DNA of 64,000 bases from Gorsachius magnificus (Eukaryota > Chordata > Aves > Pelecaniformes > Ardeidae). How positions within the stretch are numbered: the first letter of the stretch is position 1; each line of letters opens with the position of its first letter. The stretch spans positions 147,528,258 to 147,592,257 of the forward strand of contig CM067081.1 in assembly GCA_034008185.1 (NCBI GenBank), read 5' to 3'. Made by a program: the position numbers and the translations under genes. Positions 1-11,664 of the stretch are shown one piece after another. Below the pieces are notes generated by a model, which was not told the DNA's origin, searched no databases, and saw nothing but the letters and a program-made list of their open reading frames with translations.

Positions 1-638
1 TTTCTGAGGCTTATTTGCTTCTGAGGAGCACGCAGAGTGCTTACCGTTGTTTTACTTTCTAGAGCTTAAAAAAAATATTAGTATTACAAAAATAATCTAA
101 TCAACATTCACTTAAAGAGACACAGGTAAAGTAATTGACTAGCTGATCTCCGTAGGCATTTAATTCTATAGGCTGAGTGTCTATTGTTCCAGTACAACCC
201 CAGCAATGTTCAGATTTTTATTTAAGAGCAGAAAATATCTTCAGTGTCTCAGCTTCATTCTTATACTCTAAGACTACTGAGAGCTGTGGGTCACGGTCTG
301 TCACTAAAAAGGTAATTTTCCCTAGTTTTAAATACTTAGCACTTTCATAATGCCTCTTCATCCGATAGCTCTCAAGTACTTAACTGAGACAGGTTTCTAG
401 GCAGGTAATGTGGTTTCTAGGTTACAGGCTAAGTGTAACTGAAAACTGTGACCTTCTCTGTTTAGCTCAACAAAAAAAAAGGTTAGGAGGTGGCTTGCCT
501 TACAGCCTTCTCATGCAGAAGCTTGAGAAGAATATTGCTGGTAGAATAAGGCTTTTTAATCTAGCACGCTGGGACACAACAGAAGTCCAGTGACTGGAAG
601 ATGACTTAACCTTTAAAAAAAATAAAGCTCGGGGGGTG

Positions 639-640
<2 letters not shown>

Positions 641-667
<27 letters not shown>
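641..667. repeat. Poly(T) tract, 27 T
   Basis: This is an uninterrupted run of 27 T, preceded by a short G run. It could be the reversed poly(A) end of an unrecognised retroelement or a simple homopolymer expansion. No flanking element could be identified. Confidence 0.9.
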
Positions 668-672
<5 letters not shown>

Positions 673-2571
673 TAAAGGATTTTTAAATTTGAGGAAGAAA
701 AGTTGTTTCCCCATTTAAATACAGATTAAGCATCTTGCTAAGAGCTGCAGTTAGAGATGTCATTCAAGACCCAGGTAAATGGGACTAAGTCTAAATTCAG
801 ACTTGCATGTAGAAAACTAAAGGTGGGCACCTAAAATAGTATGTTACCACTGCGGTCCATGGGGATGCAGGCCTCCATTTGCTTGCTGACACGTAGGTGT
901 CTGGCACCGTTTGTCATGGCGTATCCAGGCTGTGCATGCAAGGCATCATTGCGGTATCTGTGCGGCCTCCAGCTGCTGCTGGAGAAGAGCGTGGTTTTCC
1001 TGAGGGTCTTGCACCTTATCGGACAACCCCCTGCAGATGGCTAAGGTGCGCTAGAGCATTTTGGGCAGTGCTGGGCATCTGTATTCAGGCTACTGAACTG
1101 AGCTTGGGGTTTCTACTTCAGTTTGAACTGAATTGCTGCTCAGGAACCATTCAGTGGATCTCCATGGATGGTAATGACAGCCTAGACACTTAAATAGTTG
1201 TTTCACCTTTCCTGACATTTTACTGCCTTTGTTATGCAGAAGGTCAAATTCAATTATCATAATAATTTTCTTGACCTGAAAGTACATGATCCAAGTTGAA
1301 GACAGAAATGTTCACACTTGTAATTAGAGGGAAGAGAGGAGATATCTCATTTCTGAAGTGCTTTGTTAGAGGAGCTAGATTTGGCATATTGAACTCTTTA
1401 TCTATATTTGAGCCCTTATACTTACAGTTGTGTTTATACAGTATATTTCATTATCTTGTTGATAGGAGTTTTATATAATCATCTGCTTCAGGTGGCGTGA
1501 ACATCTCTTAGAATAATAGCAGCATTTAGTGCTTCCCTAGCACTGAGGTAGTCTTTAAAAAATAAAATAAAACAATGATAAAATAATTGCTCTATTCTAC
1601 AGTGTTAGAATGTAAGATATCAGAGGCCTCTGACAGCTTGAATTTGTAACCCTAGCTTGGTTTAAACTAGGAAATTACTCAGCACAATGATTTAAAAAAC
1701 AAAACAAAAAAAAATACTGCCACAAAAAACCCCCAGACTAACTCCATCCTGTGGGATGATATTAGCAGGCATTTCCCCCACAGCCCGTGAGGTGGCTGGT
1801 GATGGGAAGGCAGCCTGCTGGCCACAGCAGCTGTGTGGCAGTGCCAGTGTCCAAGCCTTCTGGTGCCTCGTAACTGCTTTGCCCTACAAAGGGTTAGCAG
1901 ATTTGCAGTGTTTGCTGAAGTGCTGCAAGAATGTCATCTGCCCATCAACATGTCTCAAAGCAGTTGGAAATGGGAAGCCTTGTAACAAACAGCTTTGTTA
2001 GTTAAAGGATATATTGGGGATCACTTCACCCACCGATGAAATGCAGTAGTCCACAGGGTGAAATGCAGCAGCTGTTTAATAGTTCACAGCATCACCGTGG
2101 GAGAAGCGAGGAATGGAGTATGCTATTGAAACAACAGGGGTAATTTAGGTGAATAGGATGCAATTACCCAAGCGGAGTTTGGCCAAGATGCATGTTTTGC
2201 ACCCCTATTTTTAGTAGGGAGGAATAAGCAAAACCTTTTTAAGCTCTTATTGATCCAAATTAGCTAGGACACTGGCTGTACAATGTTTCAGACAGTACTG
2301 TTGCATCTACGGATGGTGTCCTGGGCTCACCTGCTTTATCTTGCCCTCAGGATTTTGGTTCTTATTGTGAACGAGTAAAAAACACTGCCCATGGTATTTT
2401 TTTTCTTTTCTTTAATATGTTTCCAAAGCTATCATTTGGACATCTGAATTAAAAAGGGTGGAAGACGGTGATTGCAAAGTTTCATTTGTATTCAGAGATG
2501 CTTCAGGCAACTCAGCATCCAAATAGGATCCTCTGCTGACAAGTTTTTCAAGCTGGAGGTCATTCAAACTC

Positions 2572-2589
2572 AACTAACTAACTAACTAA
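2572..2589. repeat. (AACT)n microsatellite
   Basis: About four and a half copies of the four-base unit AACT sit in inferred intron sequence. Confidence 0.85.
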
Positions 2590-3413
2590 ATAAAGCAGGT
2601 TGGGAGATACTGGTGCTTGGAGAACAAGTGTGGATGACGGTTCAAGGTGTGAAGTTAGGAAACAAGAGGTTTTGATAATCAGGGAAAGTTGCTCTAAAAA
2701 AACCCCAGTTATCATAAAGACTTACTGTTACTCTAACCTGGGTTAGACAAATTACAGCTGGTGGGATTATCTATAGTCATCCATACTACCATGGCATGCT
2801 ACAGCTCCCCCTCACCACCAAGGCTGTTGCTTTTTCTGGTTTAGTTTTCTGGCAAGAAAGTGAAGAACAATGTCTTAAAAATTAGCCAGTGGCTCTGGGA
2901 GTTGCTCTCTAGGGAAAAGGAGTGTTGTCCAGCCTTTAATTACAGCAAGGTAGCTGTCCAAGTTAAGGTAGAGCTCTGCATTTTGGAAGTATTTACTAGT
3001 GACCATGCTGCATTGGCTTTGGTGTAGGTTGTCCAGCTGTCCTGCAGTTAAATACCACATCTGCAGTTTTCACGCTTGCTGACTGTGGTGGTGTTTCTCT
3101 TGTCTTGCTGTGCCTGAGGTTTTAAAAGGTGAAAGCAGCTGTCTGGGTGAAAGATCTTTATGTACCTGTGGAATATTGATAGTTGTATGCGGGATGGTTT
3201 GTTACAGAGATTCATTTAAATAGTTTAGATAATCCTTTGTTAATAGGGTACATACTAACACATCTGATTGCCCTTCTGCAGCAAGTACGTTCTCTCTTTA
3301 AAATATGGAAAGTCCCTACTAGAGACACTTTGGGGGGTTTTTTCTGTCTTATCTGTCTTCTGTCATCACTTTTTTTTTTTTTAACCTGTAACTGTATCTG
3401 CTTCCTTTCTAAG

Positions 3414-3545
3414 GTTCCTTACTTTCATTCCGGCTTGTGCCAGAAAGAATTAGAGGAATTTCCATGCATTTTTTAACTCTCTTTAATGGAGCTGGCTGCT
3501 TTATGGGAGCTTTCTTTGTTCAGACAGCCCATGCAGGCACTCAAG
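3414..3545 (+). CDS. SLC15A5: SLC15A5 exon, third from last (penultimate membrane helix)
   Basis: This internal coding exon of 132 bp belongs to a proton-coupled oligopeptide transporter family (POT/PTR2, SLC15) gene. It follows a long pyrimidine stretch ending in CTTTCTAAG and is followed by a strong donor, CAAG|GTAAGA. The frame entering with two bases of a split codon is open throughout and reads S-L-L-S-F-R-L-V-P-E-R-I-R-G-I-S-M-H, then L-T-L-F-N-G-A-G-C-F-M-G-A-F-F-V. The basic PERIRG loop followed by a glycine-rich helix fits the segment before the penultimate membrane helix of SLC15 proteins. The exon ends one base into a glycine codon, which is completed exactly by the exon at 11556. 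The other two frames contain stops. Family assignment is strong; choosing SLC15A5 rather than another member rests mainly on the downstream exons. Confidence 0.85.
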
Positions 3546-6500
3546 GTAAGAATATGCTCATGACTGGTGTTCCTGAGCAGTTTTCTAATATTGATTTGGA
3601 GAATTAGGTAGCAGAATTAAAGGGGATGCCAAAGTTTTATTGATTTGCTCTCACAATTAAGATGGAATTAAGATAGGAAATAGCCTTCCAGCTGTATTCA
3701 TCCAATTTTAATGAGTCATCTTAGTTTTGATAGTTGGAGTAATTAGAGGATGGCATCTTGCAGGAAGCCCTCACCTCCAATCTCTATACTTCTGTTCTGG
3801 AAGACAAGAAAATTGTCTAGGAAGCACCTTTTTATGTTCATGAAGAAGTACATTCATGTTAGCCATCATGGCCTCTGGCCATGAGAGCAAGATTAGTGCT
3901 TCAAAGAATGGAGAACATGCCTTTATTTCTGTTTCACAGTGTCATAGGAGAAAGAAGGTTGGGTTGAGTGTTTCAAAGCTCTGTAGGGAATTTGTTCCCC
4001 TAGACCCACTACTTCTGTTTTGCCTTCTTTACACCTCTCTCTTTGCCCTGCTGCTGGAAGAACCAGATTCTGTGATGATATGGTCTCACTATGGTTTTAC
4101 CCTTTTGCAGATGAATACTGCAATTCCCAGAGAACTTACTCTTTCAAGAGGAGTTATTTCAGATTCAGCCTGTTGAGGAGTATTTAGTGTAAGCCCTGAA
4201 CTGGAGAATTTTCTGGGTTGCTGACTTTCAAGATAGGCCAAGAGTTTCTTAAAGTCTTTTTTCCTTTGCTGATGAATCTTCAATATAGAAAAGACTTGTT
4301 TCATAAGTAAATGTAGAAAGTAAAGCACTTCAGATCTTGAACCAAAGGACAGGGATCCTTTTGTTCACATATCTGAAATAGCTCCACTTGCCGAAGCAGT
4401 ACTTCTAAAGATGCTTTCCACTGATAAGCTTCGTTGTTACTGTGCTACATAGAACTGTTCTCTTATAGAGCACAACTGCTGGCCCTAATGCACGACACCA
4501 TTGCAATTACCACAGTTGTAGAATTCTGTAACTGTCATGGTTAAGTTTTGGGTTCCTCTCTTTCCTACATAAAGAAACATATAATTTAAAAACAGGGGAG
4601 CGTGTGGTTTTTTGAAAGTATGACAAGAAATTTTAATTCCTACTTGCAAGATCTGAATAAATGAATGGTTCTTTGACATGCAGTGATGGTTTTAAGTTAA
4701 CAATTCAATTAAAATTTTATTACGAGGTATAAAAGCATCACCTAGAGATGGGGAAAAATAGGAATGCTTACCCAAATGAATCGGGCAAAGAACTATTACA
4801 TACCAAGGCATCCACTGTGGAGAGCAGAGCTCTCTGAATGTCCCCTTGTGGAACAGATTTTCTTTTTATTGGGTAATATGGGTTCAGTGAAACTAACGCT
4901 TCAAGAAAGGCTGTGTTGCTGGCTTTTTTAGTTCCCCTCCCTCCAAAAGTATTGAAATTACTAATTTTGATAAGGTTGAAATATTTTGTTTTAGTAAAAC
5001 TGACATATTTTACTGCAATTTGACTTTGGGTATAATTAAACATTTGTAAAATAATTAAGCATAATGTCAGCATCAAAACATTTTGACTATGTTGTGCCAC
5101 TATATATGTAATTTATTCATTTATAGAATATTTTTATACAAGGTGATAGAGGAAATAAATTTTTGCATTTGGTTTGCAATTCAGTAGATTTTTGACTCAT
5201 TTTGTAGCAAGGGACTTATTCTTTTTCTGTAAGTCTGTATAAAAACATTTGAAGATTAAAAAAAGAAAAAGTTCATTTCTTGCAGAAGTACTGTTTTACC
5301 AGAGCCTTCAAATTCTTACCCTGGGTAGTACCAAAAAACCTGAACTCTCCAAATTCTCCACAGACTGTAGTTGCTATTTTCTAACGCTTTTTTTGCTCAA
5401 GATTTTTGAGCAAACTGAGAAAGTTTCCTGGCTAAAATACTCCTCACTTTTATGAATTTGAGTGGTAAACTTCTCTACTTAGCTTTGACAAAAAAAAAGG
5501 TATAACATGTCTTTGTTTAACTTGGTCAGACCTGCCATTCCTGTAGATGGATTTGACCGCACCATTATCCTGAGCAACAGTCACTCTTAAATTTCCAAGG
5601 GATTCAGTGACAGTCTGTATTCAGTTTAAGGTGCTGTAATATGACTGAATAAGCCCCTAAATAGGGGGCAAAACTTGAAAGGCTTTAGAGCAAATACACT
5701 GAAAAGTGTTTAATGTTTGCTCTGTTGCTCCAGTTAGAAGTGTTAGATTACTTTCCCAGTTAGTATGTAAACAACATATTATTGGGCTCTCACATTTTAT
5801 TTCTAAAAATAAGTGGAATCTCACTGAGTATCTCTTTCCCAGTGTTCCCTGACTGAATGAGATTAAATATTCCAAGTTACCACAATTTATGCAATTCACA
5901 GCTTGTAAATAATGGAGATATTCCTGTATCTTCATTTGTGTTATAACACTTGAGACTGAAGACTTAGAGTATTCTTCTACTCATCCCAGATAGGCTTTTG
6001 GCCTACTGACTCATAAATCAAAGTAGGCTTGGGATCAGACTTCTGGAGCTAGTTATAGAATATTACAAAACCAAAGAGGCATTTACGCTTGGTTTTGGTT
6101 TTCGTCCTAGTTTGATAGAAAATGTTATCTACAAAATTATCTTGTTCCATCTGTATTTTTTCCAAACTCTTTCATTGTGCTTCTTACGGTGTTCTTTGGT
6201 GCTTGTGAGGAAAAGCTTAAGATCAACAAAATAATCCTTGTTTTAATTTATAAAACCTAATGGTTACCTGTTGAACCCTCTAAAGATGACAGCGCTACAG
6301 AGAATAAAATTGTGACTTCTTTTAGGTCAAATTAAGGTCAAATGGCACAAATTAAGCTCTCATTACTCACATTCAATATTTTTTTAGCCCTGTTTAAAGA
6401 GCTTGTAATACATTCGGTATCTGGACAATTTATGGAACTGGGGGTAAAGCAAACCAACCGGAATTCCCCACCCCCCCCACCCAAAAAAAAAGCGCTGAAC

Positions 6501-7151
6501 TAATTCATTTCTGTTGGAAGACTACAGTTATTTTTATTTTTTTTTATTTCATGAAAGCAGATGATAGTGTTTATGCAATGGTTTTGTAAGATTTAACAAG
6601 GCTTAGTGTGCGACTCTTGGACTATGGGTGCTTTTGTCTTGTCCCATGATTCTTCTTTCACTAAAACCTGAGCCAAGACTATTTCTGGTTCTCCAATCTC
6701 TAAGCAATGAGACCAGGTTTGCCATGAAGCAATTCAGGATACAGTGAAGTAGATCCTCCAGTGTGTATTTTGAAGTGCTGAAGCACAGAGGGTGTTGACA
6801 AAATTTAAACATTTTTATATCCTATTTCATGTAACTAGTTTAGAATTTTATTTGGGTTTTTATTGGCAAAGTTGATCAGATATCAGTCACAGTCAAAGCT
6901 GCATTAATCATTTTTAACACATCTATGGAGGATGGTGTGAATATGATAAAATAAGACTTTTTTTTAAAATATGACGAGTGCAAACAGATGACGGGTGACA
7001 GTGATATTTTCAGTACAAGCTGGGAAACTGCTTTCTTTTGGATCTCTTACCCCTCCTAACATTTTAACGGAAGAAGATGCAAGACAAAACCTGTCCTCCT
7101 ATGCCAATCATTTCAGAATACATTTCTCTAAAAATATTAATGTAAATATAT

Positions 7152-7174
7152 AAGAAAGAAAGAAAGAAAAAAAG
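7152..7174. repeat. (GAAA)n microsatellite
   Basis: This short purine repeat of GAAA units runs into an A tract inside the 8-kb intron. Confidence 0.85.
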
Positions 7175-9129
7175 GTCAGAGGAAGAAAACTGCCCCAGAC
7201 AGTTTTCCTACTTGTATTTAAAGAACCAGGGTTTTTTGCTGGCTTTTTTTTTTCAGTTTGGAACCTTGTGTGATTCTAAATACCAAAGATGATAAAGCTA
7301 AAGGATATTTCTTGCAGTCCAGATGGTGGTGTCCACTGGTGCCTACTTAGCTAATAAGGATTAGAGGCAGACTGAGACTTTAATTTGGATATGATTAAAC
7401 ACTAAATATATGCCTGCTAACTTGATGAAATGATGGAAGGCAATACAATTCTTTTCTAAGACACAAACTAGATTTTTCTATAATCATAGTCTAGGTTGCA
7501 GGATAGCTGTAAAAATGTGAGAATCATACAGAATAGACTAACTTATGGCTGGTTTGCTTTGTCTTCCATGTTTCCCAATACTAAAAACATGATGGTGTTA
7601 TTCAGTAATCAAACTACGGGACTTTGGGCTTTGTCGTGAATCCCCTGAGAGTTCCAAGAGGGCCACCATAGTAACAGATACCTTGCGCACACTAGTGTAT
7701 GTCAAAGACTGGCTGACAGCCCTTTCCAGGTCATCTTTGACGGCTAGCATTGCCAGCTGTTTGTCACTGTTGGTCATCCACCAGAAGCAGCCCAGAAAAG
7801 AGTTTTTGTCCATGTCCTAATCCCTGCTGCACCTACTCTTCTGCCTGTGTTGGTAGGATGAGGTGTTTTCTCCTGGTGTTGTATAATATTCCTTCTTCCT
7901 GTACTACCTGAGCACTTTTGATGCAAAATCGATAGGACTGCAAAATGTCAGTGCGAGTTTACCAGGCACTTTATTTCAACGACGTATAGTATAGCAGGCT
8001 TGAGGAACTGACTCTGCCTAGACTTAATCTTCTAATTTGTTCTAAATTTGCCATGAAATGCATAACCTATTCACCACTAACCAATAAGAAAAGGCTCTTT
8101 AAAATATGCACAGCTAAAGGAAACTTCTGATTCTCTGTGGTGATTCATGCTCCAAAGTATTTCCATTGTTGGAATAAAAATGGAACTCGGGAGCTTGTTG
8201 TAGAAAGTTAATTCCCAGTGAGCAATTATCTATGTGACAAACCAACCCTGTAATTGCCACTTCTGTTGGCAATCTCCATAGAAAAGTAAAGTATTGAAAG
8301 AACCCAAAGGCAGAGCCTTTTGGGGGAAAGTGATTTGTTAGCATATTGCATGCTTATTCAAGGATGAGAAAGTGCTGGACTCTTCAAACACTGTAGTGCC
8401 CAGGGCATCTTACTCCAGCAAAAACAACCTGGCCCAATAGGTTCCTGACATTCATTGCTGAGAGTAAAATCCTGAAAATGTGAACCCCAAACCCAGTCAG
8501 TGGAGGGTGATGCAGACAGCTTGTGGAAGGTATTAGTGGGGTAAGCGGCAAAAGCATCTAAAGGGAGTTTTGCTGCCTGAAACACATGGTTGATGTTTTA
8601 ACACCAACGGCTGTTCTCCCAAGGCTTCCTGCCAGCAGAGGATTCTCTGTGCGGTGAGTGTAAGCAGAAATAAATGTAATCCAGGTTTACCCCCTCTTTG
8701 ATGGAAAACCAACTTCCATTTAAAAAGGAAAAAGAAGAGAAAAAAAAAAAAGCGAGAAGTAAATGGTTTTGGATGAAAATAGGAAATGGTTACATTGATC
8801 TTTGCTGTATCCACTGATGAAAATGCATACTGGCAGTAGGATAACAGTCTGGATATCTCTAGGACTGCTGCCACCCCTCTTTCCCTGTAGAGAAAGGTAC
8901 ACCTGGCAAACCTTGTTGCCCCTCACTGAAAGGACAAGAAAGCCTTGCTCCTACCTCTTGCTTTGGATAGAGCAGTAAAGAAAGCACTATAGGAGCTGGA
9001 GTCTTACCATGCCCAATCTAATTTTGGCCCTGCCTATGCTGTTGCTCATTTATAACATAGGATTTTCCAACGGCTTTGTGTCCTTATCCTAGCCTCACTG
9101 TTTAAACACTGGCAACTACTAAAAGAAGT

Positions 9130-9245
9130 AGAGAGGACACAGAGCAATGATCTTTGACCCAGGCCATGGAGGAGACTAATGGTGAAGTGGCGGCAGAACC
9201 CAGATTTCCTGCTAGCCAGGCTGCCCTCCCACCCTGATAAAACCA
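9130..9245 (-). repeat. Possible MIR-like SINE relic
   Basis: The segment carries an order of words typical of a reversed MIR-type SINE: an AGAGCAATGATCTTTGACCC block, then GTGGCGGCAGAACCCAGATT, then a TCCTGCTAGCCAGGCTGCCC block. The middle block resembles the 'agtggcagagc...agaacccaggtctcctga' part of MIR-type elements. Similarity is weak and judged by eye. Confidence 0.35.
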
Positions 9246-9960
9246 AAGTTCCCACTTTCAGGATTTCAACATGGTGCCTTTGCTAGCATTAAGACAATTT
9301 TGAAGGTCTGTTTTATTCCATTCTCTTAGAAGCTGCTAAATTCCTCTTTGGGTTTTTTGGGTTTGTTTCTCCCCGCCCCCCCCATCGCTCAGTGCTATTT
9401 TAAAGTACATATTTTCTGTTCAGGTTTCATTGTGAACGCTGTTCCATTAGGGAGCTCCTGCTGCTCATATAGTTAGCCTAGCCGATGTAAATAACCTAGC
9501 AGACAGTGTGAACTCTGCTTTGACAAGCTGTAGCGCCGCACCCCATGCGTGCTTTCTCTTTCATCAGATACACGCGCTCTCTCCGTGACTTCTATTGGCC
9601 ACTGGGGGATGTGAAATGAAAAACTACCTGATTGTGAATTATGACAGTAAAAGTTTATAAGCTACTAAAATGAAGTTATAGCACCTAGGAGCTCAGTCGA
9701 CTGACGATGTTAAATGATACGTTTTAAAACTTGCTTTGAGATAATACTACAAAAGGAGCCGCGCAGGTAGAGGCTCGGTGGTGCTGCTCGGTGACAGGCA
9801 GAGAGGTAGCGTGGCACGGAGCAAGCTGTGGAGGAGGTAGGGAAAACTGCTGCACTGATGGCAGTTCTTCTCTGTTAATCCCAGGAGAGCTAAAGGTAAC
9901 CGCTTTGAAAAGAAATGTGTTTACAATTCTAAGATGTGGAGGAAAGAGAAAAATTTAAAT

Positions 9961-9978
9961 GGGGGGGGGGGGAGGGGG
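9961..9978. repeat. G-tract (12 G, A, 5 G), G-quadruplex-prone
   Basis: A run of twelve G is interrupted once by A and then continues with five G. Such a tract can fold as a G-quadruplex and is prone to length change and assembly error. Confidence 0.85.
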
Positions 9979-11555
9979 TGTGATCCCTTGACTGCTGGGA
10001 TCTGCTCTTTCTCTCTAACTAGAAAATTTTGACAAGGTAAGAGTGGCATTGGATGGCTAAAGATGGCATCAGTGGCCTAAAGATCGGTTAAGGCTCTCAG
10101 GTTTGTACAGCACAGCTATGGCAAGGAAGGCTGCATTTCCTTCTCTCCCTTTCAGGTCACTCAAGTGGTGAGTAGTCACTCTATTTAGATGGTTAGGATG
10201 TGATACCAGACTTGGAGGGAGTGACGAAAGGTGACTTTGGGCACATCAATGCTGGTGTTTTAGTTCAGATCAGAAACGTGCTTTTGATCTGAATCTCCTG
10301 ATCCTCTCTGATTTGCATCACAGAGTGATCTTGGAGCACCAAAAAAATGCGTTCCTTTTGTGTGGAACCAAATCAAAAAAATGCTCTTGCCTGCTGTGAT
10401 CCAGCTGTTAGTGGGAACTGGTCTGATGTGAGCCCCCCTGAGCTGTGTGTGGTATGGACCTCGTGTTCTCAGCACCAGCTGTTTCATGCTCTGTATTTGC
10501 TCCTACTGCACTTCACTACTTTCTAATGAAGGCAGCCTCTCTTTCTTCTGCAAAGGCAATAAATATCCTGTATTCCCAAATAATCTAAAAGGTCATAACA
10601 GCACTGTAGAGCTCTCTCTGATATTCTGTATCCACTGTAACTTCTTTTTCACCTTGGTTTTATTTTTTTGTTGTAGTTGGTTATGATACTTTAGGTACTA
10701 ATGGTCTTCAGATGCAGACTGACTGGGGCTGGCTTTCTTTTTAAGCATCTCTATTTCCATAGGTATTTACTAGCTGAGCTTTTTTGTAGACTGGTTGCAG
10801 TGGACAACATGGAAAGCAATACAGTTGCAAACTGAAGCACACAAGAATACAGGGAAGACTCTGGGTGTATATAGGCAGTAATGTCTTCTGCTGAATGGGG
10901 TTTGAGCTGCCAAAATGTCCCAGACACTATTGCCAAAAGCCTTGGTAGAAAAAGGTCTGATTCATGCAAATAAACACCTTGTCTTGCAAGACAAGGACGT
11001 GTTGCAGACTCACGGCTAAAGGCAGATATACAGAAAGGTAAATTAAAATGTCACGTAGAATCTTGGTAATAGAGCACCACCCAAGGCACTGAACAAATGC
11101 TTTTTATGCATGTTTGGGTCTTTTTATAAGAAGGGCCTATTAAAAGCATGAGATGTGAATACGGATTTCTACAAGCCACTTCAATTCTAGCTCTTCCTAA
11201 AATTTTCACATTCGACATTCATTTAGCTATGTGCACACGATAACATAAAGGGAAGATGGCCCAATCATTACAGCAGTAGCTGTGCAGAATTAGGTTTCCC
11301 AGTACACCTCGGCATTCTTAGTAATGTTCTCCAGTTTTTCTAGATCTCTATCGCCTGTCTGCCAAGCAGGAGGAACGTACACTGTAGACTGAAAAAAATA
11401 TAGTTGCTATGAGAATGATGTCTGTATAAATAGATGGGGGGGGAGGTTCAAAGCACCTGCTGTGACTGTCTTACAGTTATCTTCATGTCTTTCATATAAG
11501 CCACATCTTATTCTGCAAGGTAAACTAATTCTGCTTCAAATGTCTACTTTGCCAG

Positions 11556-11664
11556 GCAACTGGTTTCCACATTTGCTGCATGAAGGTAAATTGGAGAGAT
11601 TCTTCTTCTTCTTGGCTTCCTTAATGATGGTGAACACCCTGGGGTTCTGGACCATTGCACACAG
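11556..11664 (+). CDS. SLC15A5: SLC15A5 penultimate exon (last membrane helix)
   Basis: This coding exon of 109 bp has acceptor CTACTTTGCCAG|G and strong donor CACAG|GTATGT. It begins by completing the split glycine codon of the exon at 3414 and encodes N-W-F-P-H-L-L-H-E-G-K-L-E-R, then a hydrophobic run with FFFFLASLMMVN, then LGFWTIAHR. The acidic/basic linker followed by a phenylalanine-rich helix and a basic stop-transfer residue is characteristic of the last membrane helix of SLC15/PTR2 transporters. The exon ends two bases into an arginine codon, completed by the exon at 13535. If the donor is not used, the frame runs 13 codons further (counting the split arginine) to a TAG at 11702-11704. 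Confidence 0.92.

Larger units (their letters stand above)
1..3413 (+). other. SLC15A5: Intron (or upstream part) of SLC15A5, no exon seen
   Basis: This stretch lies upstream of the first recognisable exon and is inferred to be intron of the same gene. The exon at 3414 starts with two bases of a split codon, so the previous exon must end one base into a codon. I looked for a segment encoding the preceding membrane helix with a matching donor and found none, so that exon is probably outside the window. The stretch holds a 27-base T tract (641-667), an A-rich tract near 1690-1735 and a short four-base repeat near 2572-2589. Nothing else is recognised. Confidence 0.6.
3546..11555 (+). other. SLC15A5: Intron of SLC15A5, about 8.0 kb
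   Basis: This is the intron between two exons whose split glycine codon joins in frame (G|GC). It is AT-rich. It contains a GAAA microsatellite (7152-7174), a probable MIR-like relic on the minus strand (about 9130-9245) and a 12-base G run followed by A and five G (9961-9978). The open frames here, for example at 3856-4176 and 4768-5100, show no family resemblance and no splice logic, so I treat them as chance. No nested gene was recognised. Confidence 0.85.

Noticed and set aside
1..3413. Search for the preceding SLC15A5 exon
   Set aside because: No segment with a suitable donor phase and membrane-helix coding was found, so none is reported.
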